The notes under the pieces: generated by a model
The model's database searches: none
What the model was told of the DNA's origin: nothing
The model's input: the letters and a program-made list of their open reading frames with translations, nothing else
Position numbers and translations under genes: made by a program
DNA from: Phytoseiulus persimilis
Lineage: Eukaryota; Arthropoda; Arachnida; Mesostigmata; Phytoseiidae
DNA length: 64,000 bases
Direction: 5' to 3'
Assembly: GCA_037576195.1 (NCBI GenBank)
Contig: CM075102.1
Span: forward strand, 14,628,745-14,692,744
Part shown: piece after piece, positions 50,552 to 62,717 of the stretch
Numbering within the stretch: the first letter of the stretch is position 1
Layout: every line of letters starts with the position of its first letter

Positions 50552-51970
50552 GTCGGGGGAAGGGGAACTTGGAAAGGGAGAAAACGAGCGAGCTCACGCA
50601 GATAGTTGTGACGCTTTGTGCAGCGGACTTTTGTTCAATCCATCACAAGACGTTATCTTGACTGATGTGATGAGCAAGAAGTAAGCAAGTCGCTCTTACA
50701 ACATTGTACACAAAAGCAAGCGACAGATGCAGGACGAATCACAATGCAAAAAAGTCGCGTCTAGTCCAGCAGTATTCATTCATGGAACTCAGGGAAGATC
50801 CCGGTTCCCTACTTCAGTGCGGGATCCCCCCTCATCCCACGCTTGATCATGTTTCATGACATCTGAAGGAAAGCTCGCCTGAGAGAAGTCAGCTCCTGGG
50901 ATCCATCGTTGTCAAGAGATACATCATTTCGAATCCGTATGCAAGGTATTCTTCCAGCCGGAACGGAATGCGAATTCGTGTACAATATTCGTCATAGCGT
51001 GCGAATCAGCGAGCTCCTGCCAACTGAGCTGTCGGTGAATTCGTGGTGAAAAATTGCTCCCCTTTCTTGGTGAGCATCCACACACAAAAAACAACGTTTT
51101 TTTCTGTGACTACTCGCTAGCTCGAGCGAGGCACGTACTGAAATATGAATGAGTGTCGGCTGAGTCTGCTCGTGTCATCGCTCAGATGTGAATCAGGCTA
51201 TCCGTTATAAAACGCCTTCATCTACATCAACGGATGGCCGGCAGGTCCGAATTCAAAAACGCTCCGAAACTGGCTGCGAGTGCTCGGTTTGTTCCGGAAC
51301 GGTCCGACACGTCAAGTTCACTCGACCTGTGGAGCTTCCACAGATCGAGATTGTCCCGGGGCGCGTTGTGACTCATCTCCCCCAACTTTTCGATCCGTTC
51401 CCAGGAAACCGAAACGAATGTCAGGCAACATGTTTTTCGTCGCTTCGAAGTCACACACCCCCTCCGAGAAGTTTCTTCGGTACCACTCGAGCATCAGGCG
51501 GAGCTGGAACGCGCTCCGATGGAAGTTGCGGGCCGAAACGGTGGTCACGTAGCTTTGGTTGAAGTTTTTGGACTTAAAACGTGTTAATTCGTACGTGCGC
51601 GGAGTTCGGGCACGCGCCTCGCGTGTCTTTAAAATGTCGCTAGAGAATTTATTGCTTTCGACTGTGACGGCTCGCTAGCCAGTCGGTCCGGTGTCGGAAC
51701 CGAGTCTGCGGTGGCGACGGGTCAGGTTTGCGAATCCGATACTTAGCGACAGCGCATATGCCCATACGCCTGGCTTACAATAAGATTGGCCGACGAACGA
51801 GAGTAATTAGCGAGATTGCCACCCTCCGCGGCAAGACTGGCCGAGCCGTTCTACAATGATCGCAGCCTCGGAAAAAACGCCGTTCCGTATTCTAAAGATA
51901 GAACAGAGCCTCCCCGCAGAACGGTCGGCAACACAGCGAGGTTTCAGCGAGAGCAGCGCCACAAGTTCAG
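50552..51970. other. No firm gene
   Basis: On the minus strand at about 51360-51550 the frame encodes LMLEWYRRNFSEG and NMLPDIRFGFLGTD, which loosely recalls a BACK-domain segment of BTB-kelch proteins. There is no BTB domain or kelch repeat nearby, so it is either an isolated exon or chance. Confidence 0.3.
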
Positions 51971-52000
51971 AGGTCGTCATCAAATTGTTGATGACGACCT
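51971..52000. repeat. Perfect 13-bp inverted repeat with 4-base loop
   Basis: AGGTCGTCATCAA, loop ATTG, then TTGATGACGACCT. The arms match without error. It would fold as a stable hairpin in RNA of either strand. No T run follows and no gene context explains it. Confidence 0.9.
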
Positions 52001-55000
52001 CCGCTCAAGCGAGCACCCTTCCCTCCCGTGTTTGACCAACTGACAACTGATCACGGAAACGGCTTCCGGGCGCTCCTGGTCGTTGAATATTTCCATAAGG
52101 GATATGATTAGAATATTATGGCCAATCTATTAGCCTCTACTTGCAACGATAAGTTCCGAATATTAATCGCGTTATCAATCGCGCGACTGTGGTCTTGTCT
52201 GCCCCCGAGGGCTTCGTGAAGCATGAGCAGATTCGCTCTCGCCGTTGGTCTCTCCCGCCAGCCCCAACCCTCTCGAAAATCCATCCCGCATCGTTGGTCC
52301 CGCGCGCCCCCCATCCCCCCGAGCCGGTTCGCTGTTGCCCCGCTCGAGAGCCCGGAACCACACGCTCCCGACTGTTGAACCATGCGACAACAATATTCCA
52401 TTTATACCGCTACTATTTTGCGAACTATCGGCAACTACTACTCGATATGACTTATGGAAGAGTCGGAAAGAGGGAGCCCGACCAGCGTTACCTAGTCTGA
52501 CTATGCTAGCTTTCAGAGGCACCAGCGGGGCAGTCGGCCGCATCAGACGCATCTGAATTCTACGCAGGTGCCGTGCCCGCTCTGGAAGGACGAAGCTTCA
52601 AGGCCTTTGAACTCTGTCCCGGGAAAGCCGCTCGCACGGCAACAGCGAACAAGGCCGGCTCCATTAATTTCGAAGGCTCAGATTGATATCGAAATTTCGA
52701 TCGATCCGGGGGCGCCGAACCAGAGCGTGAAATTGCTCGCGCACTGACCGAAGATTTCCGCTGCCGCCTGATTCTGAATGACAATGCGGCGCGAGGATGC
52801 GGTCCCGCATGAACGTGTTCGAGAGCCTGCATGCGCTTCGGTGGAGCTTTCTGCTGGAGCGTTCACGTTACCTCTGATTCATATCGGAAATGATCGAACG
52901 GATGGAGAAATTAGGGAAATTTCGCGGAGATTGACACGACCGCGCACCGAGGATCCCAATGACTCAGAGTTCAGTTTGGTGGCGCTTATTGGATCCGTGG
53001 AAACCGGTTGGAAGGGCCCAAAACGGCAGCTGCACTAACTGCCCGGAGAATGTTTCAGTTGCCGGCGGTCGCGTGTTCCTCGACGCGGGGGCGGGAAAAG
53101 CACTCAAGGGTCGGGCGGACCATTGAAACCGAATCGATGAAAATTGGAACCACGGTTGGCGTGACTCGAAGAGAGCCGGGGCGCGGCGGCATCGGTCTCA
53201 GCAATATCAAAAATTATTCCAGAGCGAAAGATGTATTGGGCATTTAAAATTTAGTCAATATTCTCTATCCGCCCCGCTGCTGGTGAGTCGCTTGCTCGGC
53301 TGGTTGGTTAGTTCCTTCGATCCGAGCCGCGGTCGACGGGATAGGAACAAGCATACAATAGCTCCATGGAGAGCTTGGCTGACATGCGTTGAATAAAAAA
53401 ACAAGACGGATCTTGCCGGCAAAGAGCAGCAGCATCGCCATGGAGAATTCAAAGATGCGTTATCGAACGCTCAGGGAGCTTCTTTACAACTCTTCGACAG
53501 AGTCGCGAATACTTCGTGTTCGTACAGGGAAGCGTCTTTTGGGATTGGTGGCTCGCCACTGCTGCTCCAACACCTTAACGAAGCTCACCGTCCGAATTTC
53601 CTGAGGTCGAGAAAGCGGAAGCGGTCTAACCCGTTGATGAGCACCCGTCCGATGAGCAACGTGGCTCACTACGGCTCTCGAAAATAAGTTTTAGCGTTCC
53701 AACCGAACGGTCATCCAGATAAGTGGCAATGATTCTTGAGTTGGTTCGTCTTAGCGGTGAATGGGGCGTCTATGGAATTCGAAACCAAATTTCAGAGAAA
53801 AGCGGCCTTCACCGGAATGCAGCGAGCCGGTTGTTTCACGACCCTTCTTCGAATAGTCTCCATCCTTGCGATCACGTTTCTCTTACAAATTTTCCTCACA
53901 GATCGTTCTGAGAAGCCGTTTCGTGGAGGAGAGTTTATTCTTCGCTTCCCTCGAAGACCAGGGCTAGGTTCGACGGGAGCGCAACTTGCTGGTTGCACCT
54001 CAACTTTGAGAACAGTTGACTCCACGTTCCAGCGATCCATGAGCCGGAGTTGATGACGAAAACTCTCATCAAATCATCAGGGACGATGAAAACTTCTGGA
54101 ACGCATTTTGTAGGGCGGTGACCTTGTCGGATCTCGATGGAGTACTTCCGTATCTGAGACTGTAGCCTTCCGTCCCCAAACTGAGTGATGCAGGACTTGC
54201 CTGTTGAAAACGAGCGCCGGTGGCACAGATTTCAGATGGTACGAACGCACATCCGACCGCAAACCCTCTGAGCCTCGGCGGGTGTTATGTTCGCACAATC
54301 CAGCTCGGAGCAGCTATCACTGGCGCCCATTACTGTTCGATGCGGGGCTCGAACGCGGAGCCAGCCGTGAAGTCCCCCAGGTCTCATCTGGTTCTCCAAA
54401 ACCATCGGCAGATTAAACTCGACGTACAAGATGATGAACAGCTGTTCCGCGGGTTGCGTTTGTTTCTTCCCGCGGTATTTCACGGCTTTTATGAGGACGC
54501 ACCCGTGATAGTACTTTGGAAAAGTCAGCGGAATCTGTCCATCCCCGCCGGTCGAGGTTGTGAATCGCCCGAAGGGGAGCCAGATCAGCTCGTTGTCCGA
54601 GAGTCAAGCACCGCGCCCCTGCCTTGGCTGAGACATCTCACTTTAAAGCGAACGGATGGACGAGCAAGCCAACGGAATGGAATGGCTCATACCAATCGAT
54701 TCGTAGTGAATTTTTTAGGCATGGGTCGACCCGCGCGGACGGGTCATCATAACACAAATAAAGATTCTTCTCCGATAGTTCAAATAGTCGTGACTTATTC
54801 ACCAGGAGCACCATTAAAATCAATTCGACTGACCGACAGTGGTACCGTATGCTTAAATATCGTATTTGCATATTCAACTCAACTTACCTCGCTGGTTCTG
54901 CTGGAACGTTCCACGGGACGGGGCTTCTACGTTGCTACAAAATACTGAAATTCAAGGAGCCTCTGGTCAGATAGTCTCGATTGTCCTCGCGGAATCTGAT

Positions 55001-56920
55001 GACGGCATGCCATCATGAGATTGGATTTGGCGCTATCGTATTTTTGTGTCGTCGAGGAGATCCGAGTCGAGCTGCCGTTCACGAGCCCGTTTTTACCCAG
55101 CATAACAGGGACAAACTCATGCAGATAAGATATTTGCAGCTTACCGTGCGCTACTCTTCGATAGTTTCCGACTGCGTATACGCTCGAAAGAACGATTCGA
55201 TAGAGCCGCGGGTTCGGTTTCAGGCGGAAACCGTTCACGGCCACAGTCATAGTTTAAAGTGAACTTTCGCTGCTGGCGCCATACTCCGCTGGATTCGAGA
55301 GTCACGAATCCGCAATTAGTGAGCGATCCCAGCTCGCGAACGGAGGGGCTGATAAAAATTTATCACAAATGCGTGGTGATCTCTGGTGACAATTCGCATT
55401 TTGATTATGAAGCTGCACGACCACGTTCCGGTGTCAGTGCCATTTGAGTCTAAAAACCATTCATCAGCCCATCATTGCGCGTCGCGACCTCGGAGCTTTT
55501 TCGAAGCGTACCACAAAATCAGCGCTCGACCGGACTCGGACCGATTGCGGGAATATTTGGAAGAAGCCGATGGGTCTTAAGGATCAGGCGACTTTGAGGT
55601 TCAGAACCTCCGACATTTCTGTGTATGCTGATCAGATCGAAGCGTGCAACTGTCTGTCGAAGTGGTTAAGAGCATAACTGAAGGCCGCGGAGCATGGCTG
55701 AGAGCACGACTCCTCCAAGAAGCTCACCATTGAAGATATCGGGAAGCTTCCTCCCCGAGTGTAGCGGTCGCTCGCTGAGGAGCTCGTAGCGTACTATGAG
55801 GTTCACTTATCGCTCAGAAATCCCTCTGATCGTTCGGTCATCGGGTTCTTGTTGAACGCGCCTCCTCCCCGAAAACCCGTCCCGTTCCTACCACGAATGC
55901 GCCATGTCTTGAGCACGTGAAAACACGAGTTGGCATGCACGATCTTTCCATGAGGAAGTTGTTTGCGATTGGAGGAACACTAAGGTTTTGATCTAGCTCC
56001 CTGGATCTTCACTACGCCGACGCAACGGCAGTGGATGTCGAGGGATCCGTTGTGGTTGACACCTCAGCCTGCATATCGGTATTGAGACCAAAGAGAATTA
56101 TCTGCTATTCTGATCAGTTAGTTGACGAGCATGACTCCAGCGTTTTCTGCGAAGTCGATCGCACATCCCCTCTTTTAATCAATTGAGGATACGGTATACG
56201 CTGGAGCTGCGACATTGGTGGGCGCAGTCGGTTTGCTAACTTGCCATGGAGCAGCTGGGGTTGATTGAGATCTACTTCTATTTGAACATCCCGAAGGAAC
56301 ATTCAAAGCCCAGATCGAGGCCGAAAAATCATCCACTCTCCAAACGATGAGATTGAGAAGCAATTACTTCGACCTCGATGCCACGTCATCCCATTGACCT
56401 CCGTCGACGTCTCCTTGACAGAATCCTCCCGCCAAGCGTAGCCGCAGGGTACTCGAATGAGAAATTTCTCCGTTCTCCGATCGAATTGGTGGCCAGTTCA
56501 GACATCCTCACTCGCTTGAAATCTGAGTTCTCCGACTGCTGCGTTGTTGCGAATAACGGGTATTTTCCTCTGTTTCATGTGACTGTGGTAAACCTCCTGG
56601 AGCTCAACCATTTCAGGACGTTCGATAAATCTCCAGGACACTGCACACGCGTCACACGAAACATACGCCGTCAAAAGAAACGACCTGTTCTGAGCTGTAC
56701 TCCTCGGACACCCCCGAAGGATGTCAACCATCGCAACAAGCCCAGCTGACTCACTTAATTCCGAAGTATTCTAGCCCGAAACCGATCCCAGCTGTCAATC
56801 TCTTTGACGTCGGCCCGTTGAGCGACCACAGAGCGTTGGTTTCCCGAGTCGAGTGTCCGAGGACGGAAATGTGTCCTGTTTGAGATCACGTCCGCGAGCT
56901 GGTGTCACGTTTATCGCTAT
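52001..56920. other. Gene-poor stretch
   Basis: No exon chain found. A plus-strand frame of 242 codons (54220-54948) has no domain, overlaps frames on the other strand and starts at a non-ATG codon in its track, so I do not call it. Frames at 56378-56749 likewise lack support. Confidence 0.35.
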
Positions 56921-57020
56921 TTGAAGTTCAAAACAGCGCAATCGGACTGCGCGATGCATTTGACAGAGTGCTATGGGAGAAGATCCTGGCATGGATGCCT
57001 CGTATTCTCAGATACTGAGT
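56900..57020 (+). mobile_element. LINE reverse transcriptase relic (motif A)
   Basis: The plus strand at 56938-57018 encodes LRDAFDRVLWEKILAWMPRI, closely fitting the D-x-x-x-AFD block (motif A) of non-LTR reverse transcriptases. A stop follows (TGA at 57016-57018). Just upstream FIAI appears in another frame, so a frameshift is present. Only a fragment is recognisable. Confidence 0.5.
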
Positions 57021-60000
57021 CCCGTTCATGGAGAGGAACGCAATCACATAGTCGCGCGAGCACTTGCTCACACAACCGTAGTCGAGGGTGGCATCGAGCT
57101 TCGTTTGAAGCAAAGCTCGTTTTGGATTACGGAACTTTTGGACAGCGTGGAGCACTTGCATCATCATCCGCTCCAGCGGCGCCAGGGGCTCACGGAGCGC
57201 CGTCGTCGGCAGCGACGACGACCGCACCGAATAACCAAAGTTATGGTTTATCGGTGGATATGCAACCACTCCGCCTCTGGCAGCAAACGACCACGACAAA
57301 CTAGGGTTGCTCGTGAACGGGACGGTGGGAGAAAAATGCAACGAGCCGCCGGTAGAGACCTCACAAAAAAAAGAGTTATTTTAATATTCATAAACCCCGT
57401 CGGCGCCCCGCGCCTCCCTCTCTTTCTCCGGTTGCCTTAATCAAAGAAAACTCGGCTCGCACAGTTTGCTCCAAGAAACTCGACGGCGCTGAGAGAAAAG
57501 CGGGATCGAAAGGGCATGGGAAGAGGGACTCTGTTCGCCGCCCCATCCCTCTTTCTGGCCCCGACTCCCGGAAACCCCGGTTTGCTCGTTTTGCTCCGAT
57601 TCTCAGCCCTTCTCTTCTTTCGCCGTCCCAAGAAAGCCCACCGCTGCTGCCGCCGCCGCCACCACCGCAACAACGGCGATTGATGATTTGATTAAAACAG
57701 ATTTAATTTAGTAATCAATGAATTAATCTCTCTCCGAAACTTCTATCCCTGCGACGGGGCTTGCAAGAGCGGGTGATGCGCCCGACCCCAGCCGGTGTTA
57801 AGCTCACTCTGTGTGTGCGTAGACGAAAAAGCCTAAAAGGCCCCCGATTGTCCGAGGGCGGGTTCGCCATGACGAGCCAATCATCTCGTTAAGATCACAT
57901 TGGCTCCGTGATTCGATTAGAAACAACCAAATACAGAGGACACACTCCCAGGAACCAACCCACCCCAGGAAGCGCCCACGCCCGAAACCCTTTGCTTATG
58001 ATTTTTTGCGCGTTTTCCCAACCCGAGAAAACTCCGCACTTCGACCTGTCTTGTCTCGAATATTGGTCTCAAAATCGAGCTATCGATTCCTATGATCGGC
58101 TCCGTGCTTGTGGTCGTGGTACCTGACGAACGCGCCGCCCCATACTGTGCAACAAGCAGTCCGTTTCGCGCTTACCACGAATGGATTCCGAAGGGAGCCG
58201 GGAAATCAGTTTCCGTATCTTCCCCAGAAGCACCGTCCGGATCCGATCGAGTCGGACAGCTCGGATACAGCAGAGACCTTTCGAACGCATAAACAAGCGG
58301 CTCGAGGCTGAGCCGTGTGACCGACAAACGGGTTCGATGGAGCTTCCCGTATGAGAGGTGCTCGGTGATTTTAATAAGTGCTCGCCCGTCCGCTTGGTGG
58401 TTGCTGATATAGTGAGTCCAATCAGAAAGTGTTTCACGGGCCATCTGAGTTCCTCCTATCGTGGCCTATCGGGCTATGATGCTCTATCTGGCGTCCGGTG
58501 CTTTCTCTCGCCAACTCTGTATAGTTCACAAATCGAGTGCAACAAGCGTACGATACGTCATGTGATTTGAGTTGGCCAGGCAGGCAGGCAGACCGGCCGT
58601 TCGCCCGGCTCGGCCTACGGCTGAGCATCGATCATAGCATTTAATCTTCATTGATGAGATCAGCTAACCGAAACAGCAGCGCCTATTTTAGCTAGTTGCC
58701 TGGCTGCCTAGTTGCTCGACTGGATGCTCGGCTCGGTGCGGCTGGCAACCTAGCTGGTCGTTTCGAGGGCGGCTTGTCCGACTAACTGGCTGGATGAGTA
58801 GCCAATTCACCTTTCAGATGTTGTCGCTCAGATGCATACGAATCGGCCCCTGGACGCGCTGGACAATCCGCGGCGGCTATTGACGCCTCACTGTCCTTGT
58901 TCGCTCCACGAACTCGACGGCCAGGCTGCATGTGGGCCTTGATTTCGCCTGATTCAGGCACGAACTGCGTCATACCTGGGGGGGGGGGGGGGGGGGGGGG
59001 GAGAGTTTCGCCCCGGGCCGTGCCGAACTGGAAGCAGCGAAGGGAGATCCTTCCCCCGCACTGAGGACTTTCACTGGCGACTTGTAACGCGTGGCGCTGG
59101 AGGACCTTGTCGTTGGTTTTTCTTCCTCAACTTCGGCCCCGGGCAGCATTTCCCGGAAGTTTTCCGACCTCGGCTCCAGGCGGCACGTCCCCCAATCACC
59201 GATCCTTGTCGGACCAAAGGAACCCGCTGAGCTCGACCTGAGTTGCTTCCACGAGGAATTAGACCTTTACTGTTCTTTGTTCAGAGAGGAAGTCCGGCCC
59301 TCCCTGATCTTGAATTAATGGGCGCTGGCGATGGAACGAACGCCGCATGTTTCGTATTCATGCCTCGGCTGGAGGTAGATCAGCCACGCGCGCATTCACG
59401 AAGCTACAACTGTTGTTGTTCCCGCTGCTGCTGACGCTATCGGTGGTGCTATGAAGAATTAAAAGTTTCCTCGTCCACACCCATGAGCATTGAGCCAAAC
59501 GCCCGACTGACAAACCGACAACAATACCGGGGCAAAAAATCGAACGATGCTCTGAAGATGGGAGAAGTTCGACGACGGGATATGCAGACCCGCCGCCAGG
59601 AGCGGGCTCTGTGTGGTCTCTTAGCTAACTCGCTCCCGCTAGTTAATTCACGCACGAAGCCAAGTCGGCTCCAAGATCAGCAACTCCGATCCCAAACGTT
59701 TTCTCTCAATATCGAGTTTTTCTCCAGCCCCGTGGTGAATGTGCGACTTTCGAGAACTTCGAGATTCGAGCAAAACTCTCGCTGAGCATTGATTCACACA
59801 GCGAGCAGAGCTGCTGAGAAGCTGTTGAACTCATCTCAGAATTCTAGTTGCAGTTCTCCTCTGATGGGTTGGAAGGGAAACAGCTCAGCCTCTCTTCTCG
59901 AGGGGATCGCCATTACTCTCGACAAGAGCCGTCGAGCTCGTCTTACCAGTGGCATCGTCGTTTTCTGTGAGGTGGATCTCCCGTGCCATTGTTGGCCCCG

Positions 60001-62336
60001 GAAAGTTTTGGAAACCGAGAACAGCCGACAAATTTATTGAGCCTGGAACTGATCGGAGCAGAAATGAGCTTCGCTTCCGCCGTCAGCCTCGTGGGCAGCA
60101 AGCTCTCTCGTGGCAAGCAGCTCCTTTTCAAAAACGAGAGAAAGTGAATCCAGGACGAGAAGCGCTTCGAGAACACAAATTCTTAACTCGCAGCGACTCC
60201 TACAACTGCTCTGTTAAATAACATACAGTATGAATATGAGGCTGAGTACTCGTTCGAGCTCGGTCGCACAGCCGTCATCAGAGACAGCGCAGGTTGGTTT
60301 CGACCGGACAGTGAAGACATGGAGTCAGTGCCGCAACCACATGACTTAGCGTGCGTTGCTGCAACGCTCGACCCAAAAAGCCACTCGCAGGAAAAAACTA
60401 AACACCCTCGATGAACTCAAGCCACAAAGTAAAAAAAAAACGACCGGCTAGGCGCGCAACACTCACAAAAACGAGGAAGGTGGACGTCATAACGATGAGG
60501 ATGATGATAATAATGAGACTCAGACGGCCTCATAAAACTCCATCAGGCCGAGCGGGCAAGCGAGCGACCGGTCGGCTGGCCGGCCACGCAATATAATAGG
60601 GGTGAAAGGGACGGGGCAACATCTTAATTTCATTAAAGTATCATCTCTCGCTTTTTCGCTCTCCGTTCGCCAGCACCCTTTTCGGAGTAGAAGCAGCAGC
60701 AGCAGCAGAATCCCTTCTACCCTTTATTAATAATGCTAATAAGAGTTGACAGATATTAAAACGAAGCCTCACGCCCGATCCCGGGCCAAGAAGCATCCGT
60801 TGTAGACCTTGACAAGTATCTCAGCAACGGAATCATTGCCTCGCGCTGTCTGAGGTCAGTGGAGCTGCGAGCCCCGGTTCGTTCCTCCTCCCCTGAGGCG
60901 AGACTGCCCGCTGCGAGTACTGAAGCTCAAAGAACCCTCCTTTCGAGCTCCTTTTTCCGTCCCTCGAATCTGCTTGGTATCTATCGTTCGTCGTTCACCA
61001 CCTCGGCAAGCCACGGCCGATTCCAGATCAGAGATCAACGCCTCGAACCTGGTCCAGATCTCCGCCTTCGATCCATAAAGGGGAGAATTCAGCAGATCGA
61101 GCATCCGCGAGACGAGAGTGCCCCTAAAAGATGTGACAATTTGTCGGTGTGGGTGTATGTTAATTCGGACCATTTTCGACATGCAAGCGAGCGGGCTGGC
61201 TGACTGGCCGGCCAGCTGCTCCCGTAGACTTAACGAGAATCACAGAAGAGAGACTCGCGGCGCTGATGGAAAAACGCGATCCGTTGATTTCATTAAATCC
61301 CACATTGAAAGGAGTCGACGGAAAACAGGACGGTCACACCCGAATGAATGATTCCTTGATGACTAAGAGAGGAAAGAAAAGATTTCCTCGCCCTCTTCCT
61401 CTACCTATTCCCGCGAGCAGCTCAAAGCGGCAGCAATCGCTTTCAGATCAAGAACCCATGAGGGCTATCCGAGGAGCTCGCCCTCGCGCGTCCCGGTCAG
61501 ATGTCTGACCCACTGTTCACAGCCAAGGAGAACGAAGTTCCGGGAATGATATCATTTCTACGGCCATTCGTTGACGTGAGGTTGATCGCGTCGCAGCTCG
61601 AGCTTTGGTCGGATTCGGTTTAGTTCGACCGCGAGACTAAACTCGGCCTGAACTAGCCGAGCGAACACGACCGAAAGACTGTAATCACCGGCGACCGTTG
61701 TCCATGATGATCAAGATCAACATCGGGGCGCCGCGCCGCCAGACAGGCCCACAGATGAACACAGCGGCGGCATTTCGCAATGAGGTCGCCGCCGCTGCCG
61801 CATAAAAAGCCGTATCGGAGTTTGTATCAAACAAAAAAAGAGCTCAAATTAGCTCGAATGACGTTTTCGGCCGTGTGCTATGTACGTGCCCAACGACGCT
61901 TTACAAGATCTGTCTGTTCGGTTGTTCACGATTCGAATGCTTGCTCTCTCTATCACGGTGCATCTCCACTGTGCGGCCGCGGCTCGTACGCCTCGCCATC
62001 GAGATAGCCGAATCTCTGAAGGCAGTGTTTCGTGAAAATATAAATCAAACCTCAGAAGGGTCCATTTTGTTCGACGACAATCAGAGTATGGATCTCGACA
62101 TGGCGAAAACCATCAATTTAGTTAAACGAGAGACACGGTGCGAGGGCCGATGCCACTGCCGCAGCTCGTTTGACCGGTGCCTCGTTCTTCGCATTTCTCG
62201 AATCCCATCCCTCTCTACTTTGAAATATGTAGTTTCTCAGCTGAAGGTCGATACGGGATCGGATTTCAGGCAAGCGATCCGTCGATCGTTAATGCAAGCA
62301 GTCCGTGCACGCACCGAACCCTCCGTGATCTTGAAT
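57021..62336. other. Gene-poor stretch
   Basis: Includes the 24-base G run (58978-59001), a (CAG)n run near 60690-60710, and a minus-strand frame at 60856-61182 whose start (GTLVSRMLDLLNSPLYGSKA) looks peptide-like but has no recognised homolog. Confidence 0.35.
58978..59001. repeat. Poly(G) run, 24 bases
   Basis: Twenty-four uninterrupted G residues. Runs of this length are rare in nuclear DNA and are prone to length error in sequencing and assembly. Confidence 0.9.
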
Positions 62337-62717
62337 TCACTCGGGCAGGGGAACTTCACGCTCCTGGCCTCCCGAAACCAGGAGGTAAACGGCGATGGGC
62401 TCGTCAGCTTGATCCGTAGAAACGAAATTGGCGGAGATCAACATCAGGAGCTCCATCGGAGCGTACCATGGGTCAGAGAGCTGAGCCACGACATCGAAGG
62501 GGGGAGGGGGTGATTTCAGGAAGGGAGCAATCGGCGACAAAAAGGTTTCGCAGCGTTGTTTCGTTCCGACGCTGCTGACCAATCTCACGGTAAATCTGCA
62601 TTCGCTGTCAATCGGGGCAATCCGAACAATTTCCGTTCGAGGCTCGCCATGAGAAATTTCAGAGAAACTGAATACATTAACGGCCAACCCCTCCTCATCC
62701 GCCTGAGACGCGGCCAA
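62337..62717 (-). mobile_element. Possible BEL/Pao retrotransposon protease-region fragment
   Basis: The 126-codon frame reads EIVRIAPIDSECRFTVRLVS, then ELLMLISANFVST and DEPIAVYLLVSGG. The order resembles the segment after the aspartic protease of BEL/Pao elements, where a leucine-rich ELDILIGxDY block precedes GPxAxxTxLGWVLSG (family knowledge). The catalytic DSG is not visible and no LTR was found. A decayed fragment is the best guess. Confidence 0.3.

Noticed and set aside
54220-54948. 242-codon plus-strand frame
   Set aside because: No ATG at its start, no domain and no splice support; overlapping frames on both strands suggest chance.
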